A stretch of 64,000 bases of DNA from PALSA-612 sp963791225 (lineage in GTDB: Bacteria; Actinomycetota; Thermoleophilia; Gaiellales; Gaiellaceae), in NCBI GenBank assembly GCA_963791225.1, contig CAWBRV010000008.1, positions 682,001 through 746,000 on the forward strand, given 5' to 3'. Positions 1 to 9,700 of this stretch are shown here, in pieces; position 1 is the first letter of the stretch, and the number at the start of each line of letters is the position of its first letter. The notes below the pieces were generated by a model. That model saw nothing but the letters and a program-made list of their open reading frames with translations. It was not told where the DNA came from and did not search any database. The translations under genes and the position numbers were made by a program.

Positions 1-1816
1 GCAGCCGCTCGATGCGCGGCCGCTTCCCGCTAGCGGTTACGCGGAGGTTGACGATCTCAATCGGGTCGCGGAACGCGTGACCGTACTCCTGCTCGTGCAG
101 GCGGTGGAACTCCTCGAGTGCCTGGGAGGTCAAACGCTCCTCCGGCAGCGGAATCCGCAGCTCGTAGCCCTGCCCGACGTAGCGGCAGTCGAGGCCGGCG
201 GCGACCTCGATCTCGCCGTCGGCTACGCCATCCTCGTGCAACCGGGTTCGGAGCTCGGCAGCGGCCGTGGCTAGCTCGCGGTCAAGGCGCTCCGCGTCGA
301 TCGCACCCTCAGTCATGAACACGGTGCGCATCTGGTCGTACTTGAGGTCGCTCGTCAGCAGACCCATCGCCGACGTGATGCCTGGGTAAGGCGGAATGAT
401 CACCTCCGGGATGCCGAGCGAGTCGGCAACCTCCGCCGCCTGCATCGGGCCTGCACCGCCGAAGGCGACGAGCGTGAACTCGCGCGGGTCGCGACCCTTC
501 TGAACCGTCCGTGAGCGGATCGCACCGGACATGTTCGCATTCGCGATCGTGACGATCCCCTCGGCCGCCTCGAGTAGGTCGAGTCCGAGCTGGGCGGCGA
601 GCCGCTGAACTGCTGCCACGGCGAGCTCGCCGTCGAGCTTCATCTCGCCGCCGAGGAAACGATCGGGGTCAATCCTGCCCAGGACGACATTCGCGTCAGT
701 CAGCGTCGGCTCCTGGCCGCCCTGGTCGTACGCGGCCGGACCGGGCGACGCGCCCGCGCTGCGCGGCCCGACGCGGAAGGCGCCGCCTTCGTCGACGTGG
801 GCGATCGAGCCGCCGCCGGCACCGATCGTGTGGATGTCGATCATTGGCACGAGCAGCGGGTAACCGGCAACCCAGGTGTCGCGTGCCGACGCCTCGCTGA
901 TTCCACGCTCGGTGACGATGCCGATATCGGCGGAGGTGCCGCCGACATCGAAGGTGATGAGGCGCTTGCGGCCGGTTGTCTCGCCCGCCCAGAGCCCGCC
1001 GAGCACGCCGGCCGCCGGGCCGGAAAGAAGCAGCGTCACCGGTTTGCGTGCGGCCGTCTCCGCGGACGCGACCCCTCCGTTCGACATCATCACGTGCAGC
1101 TTTCCCGGCACCCCCTCGCCAGCGAGCGCGCCCGCCAACCGCTCGAGATAGCGACCCGTCGTCGGTCCGACGAAGGCATTCATGCACGCGGTCGTGAAGC
1201 GCTCGAACTCGCGGAACTGCGGGAAGATGTCAGCACTCGACGTGACGAACGCGCCCGGGATCTCTTCCGCGACGATCTCGGAGGCGCGCCGCTCATGCTC
1301 AGGGTTGAGGTAGGAAAAGAGGAAGCAGACCGCGACCGACTCGACGCCCGCCTCCTTCAACGCGCGGGCGGCAGCGCGAACCTCCGATTCGTCCAGCGGC
1401 GCGAGCACGTCCCCGGTCGGTGGCGCGATCCGTTCCGTGACGACCTGGCGGTGGCGTCGCTTGACGAACGGCCGGGCCTGCCAAGGAATGTCCTGCATGA
1501 TCGAGTAGTGCTGAGGCCGTTGATGGCGGCCGATGTGCACAACGTCGCGGAAGCCCTTTGTCGTCAGCATCCCGGCCTCGGCGCCACGGTGCTCGAGCAC
1601 TGCGTTCGTGGCCACGGTTGTTCCGTGGAAGACGGCGTCGATGTCGGCGGGCGCGATCTCCGCTTGGCGGCAGAGCTCAAGCAGGCCCGTGACCATCGCG
1701 CGGCCCGGATCGTCAGGGGTCGAACGGACCTTGTGGACGTTCACCGCCCCTGACTCCGTGTCGTAGAGCATCAAGTCGGTGAACGTTCCTCCGATGTCGA
1801 CGCCCACCGCTCTCAT
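1..1816 (-). CDS. hyuA: hydantoinase/5-oxoprolinase A-type subunit (HyuA family), 3' end beyond the window
   Basis: The reverse strand reads ATG at 1816 and stays open to base 1, about 605 codons with no stop, so the C-terminus (roughly 80-100 residues of a usual ~690) lies outside. The N-terminus has the phosphate-binding VDIGGTFTD motif at residues 5-13, followed by FHGTTVATNAVLEHR, LLSGPAAGVLGG, FDVGGTSADIG and HTIGAGGGSIA, all typical of the ASKHA-fold HyuA/OplA/AcxA family. Members use ATP to open cyclic amides or to activate ketones for carboxylation, together with a HyuB partner, which is presumably beyond the left edge. It diverges from a second hyuA at 1856. A TAGAAT hexamer at 1831-1826 lies nine bases before the start. 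The substrate cannot be read from the sequence. Confidence 0.9.
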   Translation of the reverse strand, partial: MRAVGVDIGGTFTDLMLYDTESGAVNVHKVRSTPDDPGRAMVTGLLELCRQAEIAPADIDAVFHGTTVATNAVLEHRGAEAGMLTTKGFRDVVHIGRHQRPQHYSIMQDIPWQARPFVKRRHRQVVTERIAPPTGDVLAPLDESEVRAAARALKEAGVESVAVCFLFSYLNPEHERRASEIVAEEIPGAFVTSSADIFPQFREFERFTTACMNAFVGPTTGRYLERLAGALAGEGVPGKLHVMMSNGGVASAETAARKPVTLLLSGPAAGVLGGLWAGETTGRKRLITFDVGGTSADIGIVTERGISEASARDTWVAGYPLLVPMIDIHTIGAGGGSIAHVDEGGAFRVGPRSAGASPGPAAYDQGGQEPTLTDANVVLGRIDPDRFLGGEMKLDGELAVAAVQRLAAQLGLDLLEAAEGIVTIANANMSGAIRSRTVQKGRDPREFTLVAFGGAGPMQAAEVADSLGIPEVIIPPYPGITSAMGLLTSDLKYDQMRTVFMTEGAIDAERLDRELATAAAELRTRLHEDGVADGEIEVAAGLDCRYVGQGYELRIPLPEERLTSQALEEFHRLHEQEYGHAFRDPIEIVNLRVTASGKRPRIERL

Positions 1817-1855
1817 CCCGCCGCGATTCTATGCAGGACGCGATAGCGTCACGAC
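1817..1855. promoter_or_regulatory. divergent promoter gap between two hyuA genes
   Basis: Only 39 bp separate the two start codons. On the reverse strand TAGAAT (1831-1826) is nine bases before the leftward ATG. On the forward strand TAGCGT (1844-1849) is six bases before the rightward ATG. Both look like -10 elements giving very short or absent leaders. No clear -35 was found. Confidence 0.4.
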
Positions 1856-3894
1856 ATGGGGCGGTATCGCGTCTCGATGGACATCGGCGGGACGTTCACC
1901 GACGTCGTCGCCTACGACGAGCAGATCGGCACCTACGCGGCCGGCAAGGCTTCCACGACACCGCACGACTTGACCGAGGGCGTGTTCGAGGCGCTTGCGC
2001 AGGTAATCGAGGACGTGTCAGAGATCAGGTTCTTCGTCCACGGCACGACTGTCGGGCTGAACGCCTTCCTCCAGCGGCGAGGGGAGCGTGTGCTGCTACT
2101 CGCGACCGAGGGCGTCGGCGACGCCTACCAGATCGCCCGCGGCAACAGGACGAAACTGTACGAGTTGCACTACCGCAAGCCGGCTCCGCTCGTCGCCCGG
2201 CGGGACACGGTCGAGATCAGCGGACGTCTCGACTGGCAAGGTGCGGAGCTCGAGCCGCTCAACGAGGATCAGGTACGCGCCGCCGCCCGCCGCGCCCGGG
2301 ACGAGGGCTTCGGCGCCGTTGCCGCCTGCTTTCTCTTCTCCTACCTCAATCCGGCACACGAGCTCCGCGCCGAGGCGATCCTGCGCGAGGAGCTCGCTGG
2401 TCTGTCGATCTCGCTCTCCCACCGCATCGCGGCCGAGTGGCGCGAGTATGAGCGCACCTCCACCGCCGTCCTCGACGCCTACACCGGCTCCTCTGTCCGC
2501 TCCTACCTCGAGCGGCTCGAGGAGCAACTCGTCGAGCGGGGCTTCGAAGCGCCGCTGCACGTGATGCAATCGAGCGGCGGTGTCGTTACCGCTAACTCAG
2601 CCCGTGAGCGACCAGTGCAGACCCTCCTCTCGGGTCCCGTTGGCGGCACGATGGGCCTCGTCGCACTGTCGCGCCTGCTCGACCGGCCGAACCTGATCGG
2701 AGTCGACATGGGCGGCACCAGCTTCGACGTCTCCCTCGTGATCGGCGGTCGGCCCGAGATCACAACCGAAACCTCACTCGAAGGGCTGCCCGCTCCTGAT
2801 GCCGATCGTGAACATCCACACTGTCGGGGCCGGCGGCGGCTCGATCGCCCACGAGGAGGCCAGCGGCCTACGCGTCGGCCCGCAGAGCGCCGGCGCAGAC
2901 CCAGGCCCAGCCTGCTACGGGCGCGGCGGCAACGAGCCGACCGTCACCGACGCCAGCCTCGTCCTCGGCCGGATCGCACCCGAGTCCTTCGCCGGCGGCC
3001 GCATGTCCCTCGACACCACCGCAGCCCACCGCGCCGCAGCCGGGCTCGCCCGCAAGCTCGATCTCGAGGCATCTCAACTCGCCGAGGGGATCCTCGACGT
3101 CATCAACGCGAAGATGGCGCAGGCGATCCGGACGCTCACCGTGGCAGCAAGGGATCGAGCCGCGCGACTTCGCGCTCGTCGCCTTCGGCGGCGCCGGCCC
3201 CATGCACGCCGCCTTCCTCGCCGAGGAACTCGAAATCACCGAGGTCATCGTGCCCCGCTTCCCCGGCGCGTTCTCGGCATGGGGGATGCTCGAGACAGAT
3301 CTTCGGCGAGACTTCAGCCGCTCGTTCTACGCCAAGGCGTCCAACGCCGACCTGATCGCTCTAGCCGAGATCTTCGCGCACGCTCGAGACCGAGGGGCGC
3401 TCGGCGCTCAAGGACGAGGGCGTGCCGGCCGAGGCGACGCACGTCGAGCACTCACTCGACATGCGCTACGAGGCGCAGGAGTACACGCTGACGATCCCGA
3501 GTCGGCGACCCGCTCGCGCCGCGGCTTCGTCGACGAGATCGCACAGCGGTTCCACGACGCCCACGGCGCGCGCTACGGCCACTCCAACCCCGGCGCTCCG
3601 GTCGAGTTCGTCGTCGCACGCACGACTCTGCTCGGCGAGCTCGGCCGGGCCGAGCCAGAGCGGCTCTCGCCGCAGGAATCGCCGCCGCAGCCGCGTCGCC
3701 GCGACGCCGTGTTCGACAGGCAGACCTCGCAGGCTGCAGTCGTGCACCGCGACGAACTTCGCGGCGGCTCCGAGCTCGCCGGGCCAGCGATCATCGACGA
3801 ACAGACCGCTACCACCGTCGTACCCCCGAGATGGACGCTGCGCGTCGACCAGATCGGCACCCTCCAGCTCACGCACCAGGGAGAGGAGACCTAA
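1856..3894 (+). pseudogene. hyuA: hyuA-type gene broken by four frameshifts
   Basis: Starts MGRYRVSMDIGGTFTDVV and reads as a good HyuA protein to about residue 310 (LLSGPVGGTMG, VDMGGTSFDVS). The frame then changes near 2790 (into PIVNIHTVGAGGGSIA), near 3142 (into GIEPRDFALVAFGGAGPM), near 3378 (into LETEGRSALKDEGV) and between about 3498 and 3528 (into GFVDEIAQRFHDAHGARYGH). It ends at TAA 3892-3894. The shifts near 2790 and 3142 each look like one extra G. The protein sequence between breaks is still well conserved, so decay is recent or the breaks are consensus errors. The TAA overlaps the ATG of hyuB. The intact divergent copy at 1-1816 belongs to the same family but is not a close duplicate. 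Confidence 0.8.
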
Positions 3895-5578
3895 TGGGCG
3901 CGACCGGCGTCGACCCGATCACGACCGAGGTGATCCGCAACGCGCTCAACTCGGCCGCGGACGAGATGAACGCGACGCTGATCCGCTCCGCGTACACGTG
4001 GATCATCTACGAGCTCAGGACTGCTCGGTCGCACTGCTCGACGCCGACCACCGCGTGCTCGGACAGTCGTCGGGACTGCCGATCTTCCTCGGCAACCTCG
4101 AGGTCTGCACGCAGCTGACAGAGGAGATGTACGGCCGTGACGTCTGGCAGCCCGGTGACGTCTGGATCATGAATGACTCCTACCTCGCCGGCACGCACCT
4201 CAACGACATCACGGTCTACGCGCCGATCTTCCACGAGGGTGAGCTGATCGGCTTCGGCGCCTCGCGCGCGCACTGGCTCGACGTCGGCGCGAAGGATCCA
4301 GGAGCGCCGATGGACTCGACGGACATCTAGCAGGAGGGGATCCGGATCGGGCCCGACGAAGGTCGTCGACGGCGGCCGCGTGCGGCCGGACATCGTCGAC
4401 CTGCTCGGCCGGAACTCGCGCTTCTCCTACCCGGCCCGCGGCGACCTGATGGCGCAGATCGCGTGCGCGCGAACCGGCGAGCGACGGCTCTGCGCGATCG
4501 ATCGAGCGCTTCGGCCTCGAGACGGTGCACGCAGCCCGCGACGCGATCTTCGAGCAGACCGAGCGGATCGAGCGCGCGGCCGTGGCGGCGATCCCCGACG
4601 GCATCTACGAGGCCGAGGGCAGCATCGACAACGACGGGATCGGAGACACTCCGGTCAACGTCCGTCTCCAGGTGGCGGTCGACGGTGAGCGGCTCGAGAT
4701 CGACCTGACCGGCACCGACGACATGCAACGCGGGCCAGTCAACTGCGGCAGCGCGCAGGCGATCTCGGCCTGTCGTGTCGCCTACAAGCTCCTGATCGAC
4801 CCTGACCGGCCGCCCAACGGAGGCGCGTTTCGAACCACTCGAAGTGAAGCTCCGCGAGGGCTCGCTGCTTGCTGCCCAGCAGCCCGCGCCCTGCGCGTGG
4901 TACTTCACGACGCTCGGGCTGCTGATCGACCTTGTCGTGAAGGCGCTCTCGCCCGTCATTCCCGACCTGGCGGCCGGCGCGAGCTACGGCGACTCGATGG
5001 TCTTCGGCGCGGCCGGCGTCGACCCGCGTAACGGCGCCCCCTTCTTCCACCTCGAGCCCACCGTCGGCGGCTGGGGTGCCTGGAACGGCTCCGATGGCGA
5101 AGGCTCGCTGATCAACAACGTCAACGGCGCCATGAAGGACTTCCCGGTCGAGATCCTCGAAACGAAAGTGCCGCTGCGTGTCCGTCGCTACTCGATCCGG
5201 CCGGATTCGGGCGGCGCAGGGCAGTGGCGCGGAGGCAACGGCGTTATCCGTGAATTCGAGCTTCTCTGCGACGAGACGACGATCTACCTCTGGTGGGAGC
5301 GCTCACTAACGCCGGCCTGGGGCATCTACGGCGGACAAGCGGGTGCAGCGCCCGAAGTCGTGATCAACCCCGGCCGCGACGACGAACGCCGACAGTTCAA
5401 GAGCGCCGGAATCACGCTCAAGCGCGGCGACATCGTGCGCGGCTCTACCGGCGGAGGAGGCGGCTACGGCGACCCGAGGCAGCGCGACCAAACCGCGATC
5501 CAGGAGGACCTCGCAAACGGCGACCTGACCGTCGAGGCCGCCCGGCGGCTCTACGGCTACGAAGGAGGAGCGGCATGA
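3894..5578 (+). pseudogene. hyuB: hyuB-type gene broken by frameshifts and a stop
   Basis: HyuB subunits pair with HyuA in hydantoinases, oxoprolinases and acetone-type carboxylases. The ATG at 3894 follows AGGAG and overlaps the hyuA stop. MGATGVDPITTEVIRNALNSA is a typical start. The frame breaks near 4017 (a base lost before DCSVALLDADHR), meets an in-frame TAG at 4328-4330 where the family usually has an aromatic residue (STDI-x-QEG), and shifts again near 4345, near 4498 (a repeated GATC) and near 4829 (an extra T). After 4844 it is open to TGA 5576-5578 and carries the conserved C-terminal regions WGAWNGSDGEGSLINN, YSIRPDSGGAGQWRGG and GGGGGYGDP. The last part overlaps the next gene as ATGA. 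Confidence 0.8.
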
Positions 5579-6141
5579 AGACGGCGCAAGCGAGCCCCGA
5601 GGAGATGGCCGCGCGGACGGCGCGATTCGAGACGCTCGGGCTCTGGGACGTCCAGCACAACCCGAAGCTCCCAGAAGCCGCACGCGACCTCGTCTATGCG
5701 CGGAAGCTGCTCGCGATCACCTCGCCGCGCGAGGCTGAAGGTCCCCTCGCGAACTCAGCGCCGATCCGCGATGTCGACTTCACGCTCCACATCGCCGAAT
5801 GCCCACCCGGCCAGGGCCCGGGTCTGCACGCCCACCACGCGACGACCGAGACCTTCCTCTGCCTCGACGGCCGGTTCCGCATCTACTGGGGCGACCAAGG
5901 CGAACACGAGACGATTCTCGAGCACTGGGATACGGTCTCGGTGCCGCCCGGGGTCGTTCGGGGCTTCCAAAACGTGAGCGAGGAGACTGCACACCTGCTG
6001 ATCCTCATCACCGGCGGCGTCAGCGACATGAACGACATCGCCATGACGCCGGAATACAAGGAGAAGCTCGCCGCCTTCGGGCCCGAGATCGTCCCCGAGC
6101 TCGAAAAGACCGGTTTGCGCTTCGATGCGGGGGTCGAGTAA
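5575..6141 (+). CDS. cupin-domain protein
   Basis: A 188-residue protein with one cupin barrel. PGLHAHHATTETFLCLDGRFRIYWG matches cupin motif 1 (His/His/Glu metal ligands) and DTVSVPPGVVRGFQNVSEETAHLLILI matches motif 2 (PxGxxH-like, with Arg-Gly in place of the usual His). Start chosen at ATG 5575, preceded by GAAGGAGGAG and overlapping the hyuB stop as ATGA. It overlaps the next start as TAATG. The coupling says it works with the hydantoinase/amidohydrolase operon. It may be a small-molecule isomerase, dioxygenase or sensor; nothing in the sequence decides among these. The frame is intact although the two genes before it are broken. Confidence 0.75.
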   Translation: MKTAQASPEEMAARTARFETLGLWDVQHNPKLPEAARDLVYARKLLAITSPREAEGPLANSAPIRDVDFTLHIAECPPGQGPGLHAHHATTETFLCLDGRFRIYWGDQGEHETILEHWDTVSVPPGVVRGFQNVSEETAHLLILITGGVSDMNDIAMTPEYKEKLAAFGPEIVPELEKTGLRFDAGVE

Positions 6142-7142
6142 TGCTTGACGGAATCTTCGTCTTCGACAACGCGATCCACTGCTACGACATGTCGGACGAG
6201 AACTTGCGCGAGGACCGCGCCGACGCTCGCTACTCGCGTGACCTCCTGCTCGCCATGGGCGCTGGTGGCCGCTGGGCTGCCTACAACGACGGCTCGATCG
6301 AATTTCGCCGCCGCTGGACGGTCGAAGAGCTCTACGAGATGGTCTTCGTCGACGCGCCGACCGACATGGCGATGGTGCAAGTCGTGCCAATCTTTGACTG
6401 GTTCAAGGACACGTTCGCACCGGTACTGACCCAGCACGCGATGGCCGAGCGCTACCCCGATCGCGTGCTCTTCTGCGGCGGTGTCGACCCGCTCTGGAAC
6501 GGCGTCGACGCGGCGCTCGAGCAGCTCGACTGGCAGGTCAAGGAGCTCGGCGCACGCTCGATCAAGTTCTACAACGGACACGTCGAGCGATCCTGGAGCT
6601 GCGATGACCGAGAGCTCGCCTACCCGCTGTACGAACGCTGCCTCGAACTGGGCGTTGACGTGATCCAGTTCCACAAGGGAATCCCGTTCGGACTGATGGA
6701 CCTCGAGGCGATGCGACCGAACGACCTCCAGCGGCCCGCGCGCGACTTCCCCGAGCTGAAGTTCGTCATCCACCACCTCGCATTGCCGTACTTCGAGGAG
6801 GCGGTCTGGATCGCAGCTCGGTTCCCCAACATCTACCTCTCGCTCGCATCGAACCTCAACTTCACGCTCATCGCGCCGCGCGCCGTGCAGAAACAACTCG
6901 GCCAGCTATTGCAAATGGTCGGCTCGGAGAAACTCTGCTACGCCTCGGACGCAGCCCTCTCCGGCGGGCCGGCCCCCTACCTCCACGCGTTCATGGAGCT
7001 CGAGATCCCGGACGACCTCCGCGACGGATACGGGTATCCGCAGATCACACATCGCGATCGGCAAAACATCCTGGGACTGACCTTTGCGCGGCTGATGGGG
7101 ATCGACGTCGAACAGAAGGCGCGCGAACTGGCGGCAACATGA
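6141..7142 (+). CDS. amidohydrolase-2 family protein (ACMSD-like TIM barrel)
   Basis: A 333-residue metal-dependent hydrolase or decarboxylase of the amidohydrolase-2 group (PF04909 type). Visible landmarks are an N-terminal NAIHCYDMS in place of the usual HxH, ARSIKFYNGH (a Lys-containing strand), VIQFHKGIPFG, KFVIHHLALPYFEEA and LCYASDAAL (the conserved Asp). The length fits the family. The ATG overlaps the cupin TAA, and its own TGA overlaps the next ATG, so four coupled genes run from hyuB to 7441. The role is probably a later step in breakdown of the compound handled by the HyuAB pair. The non-standard first histidine motif leaves metal use open. Confidence 0.8.
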   Translation: MLDGIFVFDNAIHCYDMSDENLREDRADARYSRDLLLAMGAGGRWAAYNDGSIEFRRRWTVEELYEMVFVDAPTDMAMVQVVPIFDWFKDTFAPVLTQHAMAERYPDRVLFCGGVDPLWNGVDAALEQLDWQVKELGARSIKFYNGHVERSWSCDDRELAYPLYERCLELGVDVIQFHKGIPFGLMDLEAMRPNDLQRPARDFPELKFVIHHLALPYFEEAVWIAARFPNIYLSLASNLNFTLIAPRAVQKQLGQLLQMVGSEKLCYASDAALSGGPAPYLHAFMELEIPDDLRDGYGYPQITHRDRQNILGLTFARLMGIDVEQKARELAAT

Positions 7143-7441
7143 ACCCGCTCCCAGACGTCGTCGCACTCCGGATCGACGAGCTCGGCGTCGTCCTCGGTGC
7201 ACATGCGGGCGGGATCGAACTGGTCGAGATCGTCGGCGGCGTTGCCCGAGTCCGCTTCACCGGGATGTGCACGGGCTGCCCACTTCGCCCACTGACAACC
7301 GCCTCGACAGTGAGGCCTGCAATGGTCGAACTAGACGGAATCGAGTCGGTCGAGGTGGAAGGCTCGCGGATCTCTGCGGAGGCCGAAGCACGCCTTGTCG
7401 CCGCGTTCAGAAGAGAGGCGTCGAGCTGCGGGTTCGCGTGA
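7139..7441 (+). CDS. NifU-like C-terminal domain protein (Fe-S scaffold type)
   Basis: A 100-residue protein matching the NifU C-terminal domain: a long first helix, the strand VRFTGMCTGCPLRPLTTAS with the conserved CxxC pair (Cys44 and Cys47), then a helix-strand tail (VRPAMVELDGIESVEVEG). Such domains hold and hand over Fe-S clusters. The start ATGA overlaps the amidohydrolase stop, so it is the last gene of the operon. No other Fe-S assembly gene is near, which is unusual for a general scaffold and suggests a dedicated role, perhaps delivering a cluster to an enzyme of this pathway (inference). Confidence 0.75.
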   Translation: MNPLPDVVALRIDELGVVLGAHAGGIELVEIVGGVARVRFTGMCTGCPLRPLTTASTVRPAMVELDGIESVEVEGSRISAEAEARLVAAFRREASSCGFA

Positions 7442-7561
7442 TTGACCCGAACACGAGTGACGAGACGAAACACGACATCCAGCTTCAGCCTTGCGGACGA
7501 GAACGGTGCACCTCCCTCGGTATGAAGCGAACCGCCTGTCGTTGACGGTGGGCTGTTTCGG

Positions 7562-8794
7562 TCAGTAGGCGAGTTCGTGGAGTGCGGCGGCGAGCACGCG
7601 TGTGGCGGCGACCGCGTCGTCAGTGGTGGTGAACTCTGCTGGGGTATGGCTGCGGCCGTCCTTGCTTCGAGCGAACACCATCGCGACCTTGGCGATCTTG
7701 GCCATGTTTTGCGTGTCGTGACCGGCGCCGCTGTGCATACGAATGAAGGGGACGTCTTGCTCGCGGCCGGCACGCTCGAGTGCTGCCATGATCTCTGGGT
7801 CGCACAGACACGGGGGCAGGTCGAGCGGTGTCTGCCAGGAAACCTCTAGGTTCCGGCGCTCGGCGATCTCGCGCATTAGTTGTTCCTGCTGTGCGTGCTG
7901 GTGCTCGATTGCTTGTGGGTCGGGGTGGCGGGAGTCGACCGTGAACGTGACGATGTCGGGGACTGCAGAAGGAAGGTTCGGCTCGACCTGGATTCGTCCA
8001 ACGGTGGTCACGGCCGGTGGGCCGGCTTCGAGGGCGACGCCGATCACGGCGGTGACGATCTCGGCGAAACCTGCCATTGGATCGAGCCGACCCTGCATCG
8101 GGCGCGCGCCGGCATGATCAGACCGGCCGATCAGTTGGACGACGTAGTGGCGGATGCTTGTGATCGCGTCGACCACACCGACCGGGACTCCGGCCGCTTC
8201 GAGCACAGGTCCTTGCTCGATGTGGAGCTCGATCCAGGCCTCAACGTCGTCGCGCACCGCCTCGGGAATGCGGCGCGGGTCTAGTCCGACGACGCCCATC
8301 GCGTCAGCGATCGAGATCCCGTCAGAGTCGAGGATCCGATCCGGCTCATCCGGCCCGATGCTCCCGGTGATGGCGCGCGACCCCCAGAAGTTCGTGGCGT
8401 GGAAACGACTCGCCTCCTCTTCGCACAGTGACACCGCTTCGATCGTTCGCCGCGGCTGTCCGCAGCGTTCACGCAGTGTGCGCAGCGCGACCAGTGCCCC
8501 GATCACGCCGAGCGCGCCGTCGTAGCGGCCGCCGGGCGTCTGCGAGTCGATGTGCGAGCCGGAGGCGATCACCGGCCCCTCCTGATCACCGGCCAACCGT
8601 CCCCAGACGTTGCCGACAGCATCGCGGCGAACCTCGAGACCCGCCTCAGCAAACCAGTGAGCAACCTGGTCCTGGGCCGCGACCCACTCCGGCGAATAAG
8701 CGGTTCGCCAGACGCCCGTCTCCCCATAGGCACCGTGACGGGCAAGGTCAAGCAGGTACCGCTCTACCAGGCCGGCGTCGACCTCGATCCTCAC
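7562..8794 (-). CDS. M20-family Zn-dependent hydrolase (allantoate / N-carbamoyl-L-amino acid amidohydrolase type)
   Basis: A 410-residue protein of the HyuC/AllC branch of peptidase family M20. Metal-site landmarks are GSHIDSQTPGGRYDGALG (His81, Asp92), the EEEASRF acidic motif, IELHIEQGPVLE and, near the C-terminus, HSGAGHDTQNMA. A dimerisation insert with RSDHAGARPM lies in the middle. Such enzymes split N-carbamoyl amino acids or ureidoglycolate precursors and often follow hydantoinases. The gene converges on the hyuAB-cupin operon, 120 bp from the NifU-like gene. The start at ATG 8794 gives the usual family length. Allantoate or N-carbamoyl amino acids are the likely substrates; the sequence does not separate them. 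Confidence 0.9.
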   Translation of the reverse strand: MRIEVDAGLVERYLLDLARHGAYGETGVWRTAYSPEWVAAQDQVAHWFAEAGLEVRRDAVGNVWGRLAGDQEGPVIASGSHIDSQTPGGRYDGALGVIGALVALRTLRERCGQPRRTIEAVSLCEEEASRFHATNFWGSRAITGSIGPDEPDRILDSDGISIADAMGVVGLDPRRIPEAVRDDVEAWIELHIEQGPVLEAAGVPVGVVDAITSIRHYVVQLIGRSDHAGARPMQGRLDPMAGFAEIVTAVIGVALEAGPPAVTTVGRIQVEPNLPSAVPDIVTFTVDSRHPDPQAIEHQHAQQEQLMREIAERRNLEVSWQTPLDLPPCLCDPEIMAALERAGREQDVPFIRMHSGAGHDTQNMAKIAKVAMVFARSKDGRSHTPAEFTTTDDAVAATRVLAAALHELAY

Positions 8795-9700
8795 CCGGGC
8801 GAATCTACTCGGTTCTTCCTCCGCCCGAAACGCCCCGTAGCTCTCCTCTGTATCTGCTCGTGGCGAGCCACAGGCGCCTGGTCAAGCCGCAGCCGGTCTC
8901 TTGACTTCCGGCGAGGAAGATGGGAGAGTGCTGTTGCCCGATCGAGACGGCGGTTCGCAGGGTCGCAAGACCAAGCGTGTCGCAGTCGAGGTCGGGCATT
9001 CTTTATGCCTGAAGTAGGAGGCGCCAGAACCCGGGCTGGAGATACCCGCTTCCGCCGTGTCCGTCTACGCGACCGCGTGGAAGCTGGGGCGCGTCGAAAG
9101 TAACGCGTTCTGAAAGAGGGCAAGCAAACTCACTGTCGTCCTTGGAACTAGTGACGCCGAGGCGAGACGAACGCATGTCCTGGCCGCGTCTACGTGCCGG
9201 GGTGAAGGAGTGATTTGTATTTGATCCGGTGGGGTTCGAGCGCGTCTGACCGAGTACCGGCCCGACTGAGCACCTCCATTTCTCGTGAATTCCGATTCAC
9301 GAGTTTCTCACCACATTGCCGCTGGTTCGCTTCCACGATGCCACGGCGTTTTGGCTGAAGAGTCCGCCGCGGCAGGCGAAGCTCACGAGGGAAGCCGCCG
9401 AACCGCGGGCGCGACCGCGCCGACGAACCGGTCGAGCTGGATCCCGCCGAAGGTCTCGGTGGCGGCGAGCACGGTGTCTTCGGAGTGAGCAACGTCAGGG
9501 GGTGCAAACGCTCTTGCAGAGCCGCCAACCGAGAAAGCTCAACCTGGAGTCGAGGGTTCGAAAATGCTCCGCTCAAGTCCACACACTGGACAGGTTGCTG
9601 TCATTCCGGAGCGGCTGAGGATCGCCTCGGCATGCTCGCTCAAGTCTTCGTACGACCAGAGGTCGAAGGCTGGCGGGAACAGCGGTACGCGGGCGACCGA
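8795..9700. other. about 900 bp without a convincing gene
   Basis: Short open frames occur on both strands, but none shows a recognisable domain or start context. One reverse-strand stretch near 9480-9390 reads ETFGGIQLDRFVGAVAPAVRRLP, which looks protein-like but is open for only a few dozen codons. The stretch separates the catabolic genes from the integrase region and is probably decayed coding DNA. Confidence 0.5.
9282..9303. repeat. perfect inverted repeat (9-bp arms, 4-nt loop)
   Basis: CTCGTGAAT and ATTCACGAG flank TCCG. Short T runs lie on both sides, so it could end transcription in either direction. No solid gene end is adjacent. Confidence 0.5.

Noticed and set aside
797..1753. 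Long forward frame opposite the left hyuA gene
   Set aside because: It is the antisense shadow of the intact reverse-strand HyuA frame and has an Arg/Asp-rich composition with no domain.
9190..9582. 130-codon reverse frame in the gene-free stretch
   Set aside because: Pro/Ser/Arg-rich, no domain, and interrupted by the 9282-9303 palindrome without sensible coding context.
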